A stretch of DNA of 20,969 nt, taken from Leptospiraceae bacterium. GTDB taxonomy: Bacteria > Spirochaetota > Leptospiria > Leptospirales > Leptospiraceae. Both the position numbers and the translations under genes were made by a program. This document shows, piece after piece, positions 14,880-20,969 of this stretch (position 1 is the first letter of the stretch; the number at the start of each line of letters is the position of its first letter). The stretch is from NCBI GenBank assembly GCA_027485405.1, contig JAIXRB010000146.1, positions 1-20,969 on the forward strand, written 5' to 3'. The notes under the pieces were generated by a model. That model had not been told where the DNA came from. It saw nothing but the letters and a program-made list of their open reading frames with translations, and did no database searches.

Positions 14880-15277
14880 AAGTTCTAATTGTTGATGATA
14901 ATGATCGGTATGCTGAAAATTTGCGAACATTTCTATCAGAAAAAGGAATTGATTCGATCCGAGCTTATACGGCTAAAGAAGGATTGGATCTATATCAGAA
15001 GCATTCGCACGATCTTAGAGGCATTATAACTGATGTAACAATGGAAACCCAGACTTCAGGACTTTGGGCAATTCGAAAGATTTGGAAATCCGGATTCCAG
15101 GGAGATTTGATCATGGCATCCACTGGGTTTGATGTCTTTGGGGTAATGGGTGTTTCTTACTATTTACTTCCCATTTTTTTTGGAATTCAATGGATGATTC
15201 CTAAGGTTCCTTTAAAAACTGGAAAAGTAGAATGGCATCCAACTAAGGCGGCGAAATCAACTCAGCCGCCTTATTGA
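14876..15277 (+). CDS. Stand-alone receiver-domain protein with atypical C-terminal half
   Basis: The N-terminal half is a canonical CheY-like receiver: LIVDDND (Asp7, Asp8), ITDVTM with phospho-acceptor Asp53, and IMASTG (Ser82 or Thr83 at the switch position). The second half departs from the family: where YxxKP is expected the sequence reads YYLLP (95-99), so the conserved Lys is Leu, and it is followed by a hydrophobic stretch (PIFFGIQWMIP) and a short basic tail instead of helix 5. The protein has 133 residues and no output domain. It is the last gene of the three-gene operon, its ATG overlapping the ABC exporter stop by 4 bp. The last ten codons are also the terminator hairpin. Phosphorylation seems possible, but signalling would differ from CheY. 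A relict of a longer regulator is an alternative. Confidence 0.8.
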   Translation: MKVLIVDDNDRYAENLRTFLSEKGIDSIRAYTAKEGLDLYQKHSHDLRGIITDVTMETQTSGLWAIRKIWKSGFQGDLIMASTGFDVFGVMGVSYYLLPIFFGIQWMIPKVPLKTGKVEWHPTKAAKSTQPPY

Positions 15278-15283
15278 TTTTTT
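15244..15283 (+). terminator. Rho-independent terminator of the amidotransferase/exporter/receiver operon
   Basis: A perfect 9-bp stem, TAAGGCGGC (15244-15252) with GCCGCCTTA (15265-15273), has a 12-base loop and is followed by TTGA and six T residues (15278-15283). The hairpin lies inside the last codons of the receiver gene, just before its TGA at 15275-15277. The opposite strand lacks a comparable T run, so it serves mainly the plus strand. Confidence 0.8.
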
Positions 15284-17207
15284 AAAGTCCACCAGTATTT
15301 GTTTTATCAGCAGGATTGAATAAGTTTTGGTGTTTACCAGCCTTGATATGGCTGTATTTGCCTGAGGCACTTCCACCTAATTTTTTTATTTCGATGATTT
15401 CAACCTTTGGATTGAATACCCAACCACTAACATAGGCATTTTTGGAACCTGGGGTTGAGCTTTCCATTTTAAGATTTAGATAAATATCTGTAACTATGCT
15501 CTCGTCCATTCTTACAGAAAATTCTTTCTTAGTAGCACTTAAAACTAAACCTATCTCGCCTTTTTTAATATAAGACATAGGAGCTGATCGTTCGTTCGGA
15601 TTCATTCGAAGGAAGTCGTTCTCGATCAGAATAAAAGCGTATTTTCCAAAGGCTTTGCGTCTTAATAAATGTTCGCCGATTCGAGTTTTAAGTGTTTCAT
15701 CTATTGAGGATTCATTGAGTCGTATTAGCGAAAAAGTTGCCGAAAGCTTAGGGTTTTTGCCTATTTCATCCAAAATCTTGAGAGAAAGCTTTGGGAAGTC
15801 TACTACGGCACGTTCCAGAATTCGAAGTGCTTCTCTACTTTCGTGAAGAGCCAAAGCTTCAACAGCGGCTTCGGTTATTTCTTCTTCATCTGATTTTAGA
15901 AATTTTTCGATCAACTCCAAATCAGCCGGAACATCATTGTAGCCTAAACCGCGTATAGCTCCAGCAACAATGATAACATAGTCAGAAGTGATCCCTTGGT
16001 TGAGAATCAATTCTCGACCTGCAGGATCTTTGCATTTTCCAATGCCTTCAAAGCTAGCGGCGACAACTTCTGGATCTTCTGCTTTGGTTCCTGCTATAAA
16101 ATAGGACAATGAACGTTTATCGCCTATATCGGCGAGAGCTTTGTAAGCGGCAGGTCGCACTTGATATCCATCGCTATCGATTACTTTTTGCAATGTAGCT
16201 CTTCCAGATTTGATTCGTCCTAATGCCAACGCCGCGGCAGAACGAACTCTAGGAATTGGATGTGTTAGTAAAAGTTTTTCGAGGTTTTTTGAAGAGCGAT
16301 AGTATTCCGATTTGAAAACTTCTACCAAACCTTTTCGTATTTGGTCATTGTAGTCGCGCTCTCGTTTTTCTTCGTCAGTTAGAGTTTCATCCTCAATTTC
16401 TTTCGCTTGAGTAGCTAAATAGCCCTTTGTTGATCCCGATACCTTTGCTTTGTTTGGTAATTTGTTGATAACTAAGGTTTCTTTCTTTTCTTCGGGTGGA
16501 AGAAATTCTTTCCAACTCTTCTTTTTGTCCTTATCATTTTTTTGGACAGGAGGAGGCAGGGTCTCAACTTTTGGATCCGCCTTTGTCGGTTGGATTTCAT
16601 TGCTTTTTGCAAGAGCCTTGTCATTCGCCTCTTTTTCTTCTGCTTTCAACTCACCTTTGATATCTAAAATGCTTTGTAAGATGCCAGGTGCAATCGGGGC
16701 GAGTCGTTTTAAATCATCATTGATTTTATTTAAATCAGCACTTATTTTTCCGATTTTTGGTCCCTCAAAATCATTGGGTACAGTATCGTATAAATCGTTA
16801 CCTTTTTGTTGTAATGCGGGAATACTGCTAACTATAGAAGGAAGGTCTTCTTCTAATATGGAAAGAGCATTCAATTCCTTTTGGATATCTTGCTTATTTG
16901 CCCTTTTTCCTTCGATGACTAGAGCAGTTCTTTCGGCAAATTGAATCGTAGAAATGGATTTTCTAGCCGCCAACATATAATCATCATAAGTAGGGTTGGA
17001 AGATTTAAAAGGTAAATATTCTTTTTTTCCAACTAATGGATCTAAATCTGTTCCTTGAAAGTCTTTGTACTTAGGAGAAATATCCGTTAGTTGCATTTCC
17101 TTTTGGGTAGCACAAGAAAATAAGGACAAAGAAATAAGGCAAGTTGTGATCCACCAAATTATGTCTTGACGAATCTCACTTTTATTTGAACCTATTGCCA
17201 TACGCAT
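15282..17207 (-). CDS. HEAT-repeat lipoprotein
   Basis: Counted from the ATG at 17207, the N-terminus has a polar lead and a hydrophobic core (DIIWWITTCLISLSLF) ending in LFSC-A, a lipobox-like site with Cys32 as the likely lipidated residue, so the mature protein should be anchored to a periplasmic or surface membrane leaflet. The next 250 residues are helical, charged and Lys/Glu-rich, with a Pro/Lys linker near 205-230. About 295-485 contains helical repeats of HEAT/PBS-lyase type (RVRSAAALALGRI, VRPAAYKALADIG, VVAASFEGIG, AAVEALALHE), a protein-binding scaffold. The C-terminal 100 residues are beta-like and unrecognised. In-frame starts are TTG 17219, ATG 17207 and ATG 17201; none has a clear ribosome site. 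The 3' end lies 4 bp from the receiver gene stop. A specific function is not recognised. Confidence 0.8.
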   Translation of the reverse strand: MRMAIGSNKSEIRQDIIWWITTCLISLSLFSCATQKEMQLTDISPKYKDFQGTDLDPLVGKKEYLPFKSSNPTYDDYMLAARKSISTIQFAERTALVIEGKRANKQDIQKELNALSILEEDLPSIVSSIPALQQKGNDLYDTVPNDFEGPKIGKISADLNKINDDLKRLAPIAPGILQSILDIKGELKAEEKEANDKALAKSNEIQPTKADPKVETLPPPVQKNDKDKKKSWKEFLPPEEKKETLVINKLPNKAKVSGSTKGYLATQAKEIEDETLTDEEKRERDYNDQIRKGLVEVFKSEYYRSSKNLEKLLLTHPIPRVRSAAALALGRIKSGRATLQKVIDSDGYQVRPAAYKALADIGDKRSLSYFIAGTKAEDPEVVAASFEGIGKCKDPAGRELILNQGITSDYVIIVAGAIRGLGYNDVPADLELIEKFLKSDEEEITEAAVEALALHESREALRILERAVVDFPKLSLKILDEIGKNPKLSATFSLIRLNESSIDETLKTRIGEHLLRRKAFGKYAFILIENDFLRMNPNERSAPMSYIKKGEIGLVLSATKKEFSVRMDESIVTDIYLNLKMESSTPGSKNAYVSGWVFNPKVEIIEIKKLGGSASGKYSHIKAGKHQNLFNPADKTNTGGL

Positions 17208-17218
17208 AGTATCGGACA

Positions 17219-18847
17219 ATTCATATCAGTAAAATTAGCGGTAACCTTTCAGGACTGAAGCCAAATCAGTTAAAAAAATTAAAATCCCTCTCGGAACGAC
17301 GAATTAAGGTCAATTCTGTAGTCTCTTTCGAATTTTCCAGGCAAATGGGAGAAGTCTCGGTCGAGTTAAAGCGCCAAGTAGGGGTTTTGATCGATCGTTT
17401 GGGTTATGTCACTCACCTAATTGTAGGAAATGACGAATCCATTGAAATCCCTCATTTAGATCGCCTTCGGGTTTCACAAAATCGACTTAGGGGCCTGAGA
17501 CTGGTTCATACACATTTGAAATCGGTTCCCTTAGACCAAGAAGACCTAATGGACATGATCTTGAATCGGTTTGATTCGGTGACGGCATGCCTAGTGGATT
17601 CTGAAGGCATTCCAAAATCGTTTTATACGGCTTTTATAAATCCAAATCAAGAAGCCGAAGAACCTTATATACTGAAAGATAGACAACTTCCTGGACAGCT
17701 AACTGAAGATTACATAGAAGAAATCCAATCTCTAGAGAATGAGTTTTCAAAATCTATTTCTTCTCTAAAAGAATCGAATAAATTCAATCGTGCTTTCCTG
17801 GTAGGAGCTTATGAAATGCGAAACAGGCGAAGGAGTCCTGAGAATTCCATTTCTGAGCTAAAAGAACTCTGTAGGACTGCAGATATCCATGTCGTCGACA
17901 CCTACATCCAAAAAAAATCGCCAGATCCTTCTACCGTTTTAGGAAAAGGAAAGTTGAAAGAAATCATAATCAAATCAGTTCAAAAGAACGTTGAACTTTT
18001 GATTTTTGATCTCGAATTGAGTCCCTCTCAGGCAAAAAAGATCTCAGATGCCTCTGATTTAAAGATCATCGATCGAACCCAATTGATCTTGGATATTTTT
18101 TCTAAGAACGCAAAGTCTCGAGATGGAAAACTGCAAGTAGAACTCGCTCAATTGAAATACTTAAAACCCAGACTATCCGAACTTGATGATAACATGTCTC
18201 GATTAACGGGCGGTATTGGGGGAAGAGGCCCAGGCGAGACTAAGCTTGAGATTGGAAAACGCAGAGTAGAAGAAAAAATCACTCGTCTTGAAGCTGAACT
18301 GAAATCTTTAAAAAACAGACGAATTCTAAATAGAAAATCGCGCTCTCGAAATGAAGTGCCAGTGGTTGGAATTGTTGGTTATACGAATGCTGGCAAATCT
18401 ACACTTCTGAATGCTTTGACAAATTCGGAAGTCATAGCCGAGAACAAATTGTTCGCAACTTTAGATCCCACAACCAGGAGAGTGCGGTTTCCAAAAGAAA
18501 GAGAGATCATCCTTTCAGACACTGTAGGATTTATTCATGATTTACCACCCGATTTGACTCATGCATTTAAAGCGACTTTGGAAGAATTAGGTGATTCTGA
18601 CCTTTTGCTTCATGTTGTAGATGTTTCTAACGAACATTATGAAGAACAAATGGAAGCTGTGGATAAGATTTTAGAAGACTTAAACTTAAATCAAGTGAAG
18701 AGACTACTAGTCTTCAACAAATGCGATAATCTTCCACCCGAAGTAGAATTTTCAAACCGCAAACATGAGTACATGTATATCAGTGCCGAGAAGAAGATTG
18801 GGTTAGAAGAGTTATTGATTGACATTGAAGAAATGCTCTGGTCATAG
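17219..18847 (+). CDS. hflX: GTPase HflX (ribosome-associated), N-terminus extended upstream of the first ATG
   Basis: HflX is a ribosome-binding GTPase that splits stalled or hibernating ribosomes. Counted from ATG 17345, the HflX domain has VLGKGKL, the glycine-rich loop GIGGRGPGETKLE (290-302), G1 GYTNAGKS (345-352), G3 DTVGF (392-396), G4 NKCD and G5 ISAEK. The reading frame is open upstream of that ATG to a stop at 17207-17209 and encodes KISGNLSGLKPNQLKKL and SERRIKVNS, running into RQVGVLIDR. That is the N-terminal pattern of the long HflX form in deltaproteobacteria and relatives, so these codons are very probably translated. No ATG, GTG or TTG is available there: ATT 17219 or ATC 17225 (GGA at 17214-17216) are the candidates, giving about 540 residues. 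The 3' end overlaps the homoserine dehydrogenase gene by 6 bp. The exact start is uncertain. Confidence 0.9.
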   Translation: MHISKISGNLSGLKPNQLKKLKSLSERRIKVNSVVSFEFSRQMGEVSVELKRQVGVLIDRLGYVTHLIVGNDESIEIPHLDRLRVSQNRLRGLRLVHTHLKSVPLDQEDLMDMILNRFDSVTACLVDSEGIPKSFYTAFINPNQEAEEPYILKDRQLPGQLTEDYIEEIQSLENEFSKSISSLKESNKFNRAFLVGAYEMRNRRRSPENSISELKELCRTADIHVVDTYIQKKSPDPSTVLGKGKLKEIIIKSVQKNVELLIFDLELSPSQAKKISDASDLKIIDRTQLILDIFSKNAKSRDGKLQVELAQLKYLKPRLSELDDNMSRLTGGIGGRGPGETKLEIGKRRVEEKITRLEAELKSLKNRRILNRKSRSRNEVPVVGIVGYTNAGKSTLLNALTNSEVIAENKLFATLDPTTRRVRFPKEREIILSDTVGFIHDLPPDLTHAFKATLEELGDSDLLLHVVDVSNEHYEEQMEAVDKILEDLNLNQVKRLLVFNKCDNLPPEVEFSNRKHEYMYISAEKKIGLEELLIDIEEMLWS

Positions 18848-20125
18848 ATCTTCCATCAAAGGGATGACAAGAGTTTTTTCTTTGATAATATCCTTATTAG
18901 CATCAATTTGCGAAATGGAAAGATTTAAGTTCATCTGAGGCGCAAAATGTGTAACGACAATTACATGAACTGGTTCTTTTTCTGTCTCTTGCTGTTGGAC
19001 ACTTGCAATCGAAATACAATTCTTTCCAAGAACCAAAGCAATTTCTGCTAAGACTCCAGGACGATCGGCAGTGGAAAAACGCAAATAGTAGCGTCTCTTT
19101 TGCAACTCGACGGAAGCAACTTTTGCTGGCGCAAAGTTGTTTTTTTCGACCGTTAAGTTAGCTTCTTTGTATCGAAGCCCATAGTAGATAACATCAGAAA
19201 GTACGGCAGAAGCTGTTGGCAGAGATCCAGCTCCTTTTCCACTGAGAAGCCCAGGGCCAGTTTCAACAGTATTGTAAAACACAGCATTCATTTCGTTCAT
19301 TACGTTGGCTAGTGGATGACTAACAGGAACTAGCATCGGAGAAACTTCAGAAACAATGCCCGCATCGGTTTTTTTGGAACCGGCGATTAGTTTAATACGA
19401 AAACCCAACTCTTTTACTTTGGCGATATCCATAGAACGAAGTTCTGAAATGCCGCGAATTTGAATGGATTCAAAGTTTATTTTTTCTTGGAAGGCGAGGC
19501 TCGCCAAAAGTGAAAGCTTATGTCCTGCATCAATCCCTTCCACATCAAATGTAGGATCAGCTTCCGCAAAACCTAACTTTTGTGCCTCTAGCAGTGCTTC
19601 TTGGTAGTCCCATCCTTCTTTCTCCATTTTGGATAAGATGAAATTGGTCGTTCCGTTCAGAATGCCCGCAGTGGAAAGAAATGTAGAGGCTCCTAAGCCA
19701 TTTCGGAAAGCTCGGATGACTGGAATGGATCCGGCAACTGCCGCTTCAAATCCAATCTCTAGCTTTTGGGTTTCGGACATTTGAAACAGCTCTTGGCCAT
19801 GTTTGGAAAGCAGAGCTTTGTTGGCTGTGATGAGGGCTGATTCAGACTGAAGTGCCGCCTTAGCGATGGAGTAGGCAATCTCTGTGCCACCAATCAATTC
19901 AACAACCAAGTCGGGCTTTGCATCAGAAATCAATTTAAGTGGGTCTGTGGAAACGGGAACTCCATCTGGTGCTTGTGTTTTTGATGGGGTGCGGGTAGCG
20001 ATTCCAACTAGATCCAGGCTCAATCCATAGGATTTTTCAATTTCTGCCTTTTGGGTTTGCCAAAGCTTCAAAAAACCTTGCCCTACAACACCAGCACCCG
20101 CCAAAACCAATCGGATTCGTTTCAT
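18842..20125 (-). CDS. hom: Homoserine dehydrogenase with C-terminal ACT domain
   Basis: The enzyme reduces aspartate semialdehyde to homoserine with NAD(P)H, feeding methionine, threonine and isoleucine synthesis. The N-terminal Rossmann motif is GAGVVGQG; VELIGG and ITANKALLSKHG, with the conserved Lys, follow; then AAVAGSIPVIRAFR, GILNGTTNFILSKM and AEADPTFDVEGIDAGHK, which are catalytic-domain signatures. The last 80 residues (RYYLRFSTADRPGVLAEIA onward) form an ACT domain, usual for threonine feedback control. I start at ATG 20125 (MKRIRLVLAG), with GGA a few bases upstream, rather than the TTG at 20134; this gives 427 residues, the normal size. It converges on hflX with a 6-bp overlap. 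No other threonine-pathway gene is adjacent. Confidence 0.96.
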   Translation of the reverse strand: MKRIRLVLAGAGVVGQGFLKLWQTQKAEIEKSYGLSLDLVGIATRTPSKTQAPDGVPVSTDPLKLISDAKPDLVVELIGGTEIAYSIAKAALQSESALITANKALLSKHGQELFQMSETQKLEIGFEAAVAGSIPVIRAFRNGLGASTFLSTAGILNGTTNFILSKMEKEGWDYQEALLEAQKLGFAEADPTFDVEGIDAGHKLSLLASLAFQEKINFESIQIRGISELRSMDIAKVKELGFRIKLIAGSKKTDAGIVSEVSPMLVPVSHPLANVMNEMNAVFYNTVETGPGLLSGKGAGSLPTASAVLSDVIYYGLRYKEANLTVEKNNFAPAKVASVELQKRRYYLRFSTADRPGVLAEIALVLGKNCISIASVQQQETEKEPVHVIVVTHFAPQMNLNLSISQIDANKDIIKEKTLVIPLMEDL

Positions 20126-20152
20126 GGATTCCAAGATTTTGCTTTCAAAAAC

Positions 20153-20158
20153 AATATA
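20153..20158 (-). promoter_or_regulatory. Possible -10 box of the homoserine dehydrogenase gene
   Basis: Minus-strand TATATT directly preceded by TG, about 28 bp before the ATG at 20125; the upstream DNA is an A/T homopolymer-rich tract without a recognisable -35. Visual match only. The rest of the 143-bp divergent gap is A-rich and shows nothing else clear. Confidence 0.3.
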
Positions 20159-20268
20159 CAGTTAAAAAAAAAGAAAAAAATCGGAATTGGAAAGAACTTC
20201 TTCAGGAAATCGAGAAAGATTCAGATAACAATATCAATACAAGAAAGTAGCAGTAGGAATATCATACC

Positions 20269-20955
20269 ATGGCAACTAAAAAATCTTCATCTGCCCCAGG
20301 CAAAAAGGCTGCGCCTAAAAAGAAATCAGCCCCCGTTAAAAAATCTGCTGTCGTAGAACAACAAGAAACAGCTGTCGTACAAGAAGTAGCTTCAGCTCCT
20401 CTAGAACCAAAAGTAGAAACTCCCGTTGTAGCAGAAGAGAAAGGTGGAAACGGAATCTATCTGTTTTTGGTCATCGCCGGTCTCGTCGCATTGGTTTACT
20501 TAGTTGTTGTGAACCAAAAGAAAAATGCAGAATCCAAAGAAAACTCCGTCAAAACAGAAGCTCCAGCCTCTGAAAAGATAGAAGCTCCTGCGGAAGAAGC
20601 AAAAACGGAAGCAGTCACCGAAGCGCCAGCGGAAACAAAGCCAGTTGCAAAAGAAACCGAAGTGGCAACAGACTCTCCATTCTTAGTGGCAAAGTCTGAC
20701 ATTGGAACTGGAAAGACCTTTGCAGAAGCAGAAAAATTCTGTGCTGAAAAATCAGCTAAGCTTCCTACAAAAACTGAACTAGCAGGTTTTGACAAAACAG
20801 GGCAAGCACCTGATTATGTGAAAAAGAGCAAAGCTAAGTTTTGGTTGTCAGATGTTCAAAAAAAAGGAAAAACTCATTTTGGTTTTTCTTTCAAAGATGA
20901 TTCTTCAAAAGCAACTGACGTAGAACAGAAACTAAGCGTTATCTGCAAAAAATAA
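20269..20955 (+). CDS. Single-pass membrane protein with Lys/Ala/Pro-rich N-terminus and Lcl/DUF1566-like C-terminal domain
   Basis: I do not recognise a named gene. The 228 residues fall into four parts. Residues 1-30 are Lys/Ala/Pro/Ser-rich, resembling histone H1-like tails. One membrane segment spans 62-82 (IYLFLVIAGLVALVYLVVV) and, by the positive-inside rule, would leave the basic end in the cytoplasm. Residues 85-135 are a Glu/Ala/Pro/Lys linker with repeated EAPA-type units. The C-terminal 95 residues form a compact domain: TFAEAEKFCAEKSAKLPTKTEL, then KFWLSDV and a final VICKK. The Cys...LPTxxEL...FW.S...Cys pattern is that of the Lcl/DUF1566 or formylglycine-like fold, and Cys158 and Cys226 could pair in the periplasm. 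AGGA at 20255-20258 is a ribosome site 10 bp from the ATG. It is divergent from hom. Function unknown. Confidence 0.75.
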   Translation: MATKKSSSAPGKKAAPKKKSAPVKKSAVVEQQETAVVQEVASAPLEPKVETPVVAEEKGGNGIYLFLVIAGLVALVYLVVVNQKKNAESKENSVKTEAPASEKIEAPAEEAKTEAVTEAPAETKPVAKETEVATDSPFLVAKSDIGTGKTFAEAEKFCAEKSAKLPTKTELAGFDKTGQAPDYVKKSKAKFWLSDVQKKGKTHFGFSFKDDSSKATDVEQKLSVICKK

Positions 20956-20969
20956 ACGATTAGGTTGTC

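Noticed and set aside
16450..16944. Plus-strand open frame of 164 codons opposite the lipoprotein gene
   Set aside because: Ser/Phe-rich shadow of a Lys/Glu-rich coding region; no motif, and the minus-strand gene is well supported.
18842..18880. GTCAT...ATGAC inverted repeat followed by TTTTTT after hflX as a terminator
   Set aside because: Only a 5-bp stem with an 18-base loop, lying within the homoserine dehydrogenase coding end; too weak to call.
20161..20185. A-rich tract in the hom upstream gap as a repeat or poly-A structural element
   Set aside because: Plain A/T-rich intergenic DNA; no repeat unit or paired arm visible.
20560..20660. EAPA-type repeats as a DNA tandem repeat
   Set aside because: The repetition is at the protein level and irregular; the DNA copies are not uniform enough for a tandem-repeat call.
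1..20969. tRNA genes, CRISPR arrays, insertion sequences, phage or toxin-antitoxin modules
   Set aside because: No cloverleaf, spaced direct repeats, transposase, integrase or small toxin-like gene pair was seen on either strand.

Overview
The window looks like a chromosomal segment of a Leptospira-type spirochete. This is an inference from gene content and style: moderate G+C, a lipoprotein with a short spirochete-like lipobox, an EAL/receiver pair beside metabolic genes, and tightly packed small operons on both strands. The species cannot be fixed from sequence reading alone; a Leptospira or another Leptospiraceae member is the best guess. No rRNA, tRNA, CRISPR array, insertion sequence or phage gene was seen, and no gene-free stretch exceeds about 135 bases.

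Layout. 1-1430 (minus): the N-terminal part of a BaiN/HI0933-type flavoprotein, preceded in the same transcript by a DegT/ArnB-type sugar aminotransferase. 1508-4236: an adenosine deaminase-like gene (plus) convergent with purB (minus), both in purine metabolism. 4344-5111 (plus): an SDR reductase of the FabG type. 5062-10174 (minus): a compact four-gene operon, transcribed in the order degenerate GGDEF/EAL protein, pseudo-receiver/STAS-like protein, crotonase, M23 metallopeptidase; its last gene overlaps the SDR gene tail to tail by 50 bp. 10308-11060 (minus): yebC with a strong terminator. 11187-12353 (plus): acyl-CoA dehydrogenase behind a large inverted repeat. 12412-15277 (plus): a translationally coupled trio (PabA/TrpG-type amidotransferase, MsbA-like ABC exporter, atypical receiver protein) with 4-bp ATGA overlaps and a terminator built into the last gene. 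15282-17207 (minus): HEAT-repeat lipoprotein. 17219-18847 (plus): HflX GTPase, whose real N-terminus appears to lie upstream of the first ATG and to begin at a non-canonical start codon. 18842-20125 (minus): homoserine dehydrogenase. 20269-20955 (plus): small single-pass membrane protein with a periplasmic Lcl/DUF1566-like domain.

Most of the content is housekeeping: purine, amino-acid, fatty-acid, envelope and ribosome-associated functions. The most unusual parts are the signalling pair at 7861-10174, where the catalytic EAL glutamate and the phospho-acceptor aspartate are both missing while other ligand-binding residues persist; the hidden HflX N-terminus and the near absence of any intergenic DNA on its 5' side; and the very tight convergent junctions (17 bp gap, 50 bp overlap, 4 bp gap, 6 bp overlap), with terminator hairpins embedded in coding 3' ends.
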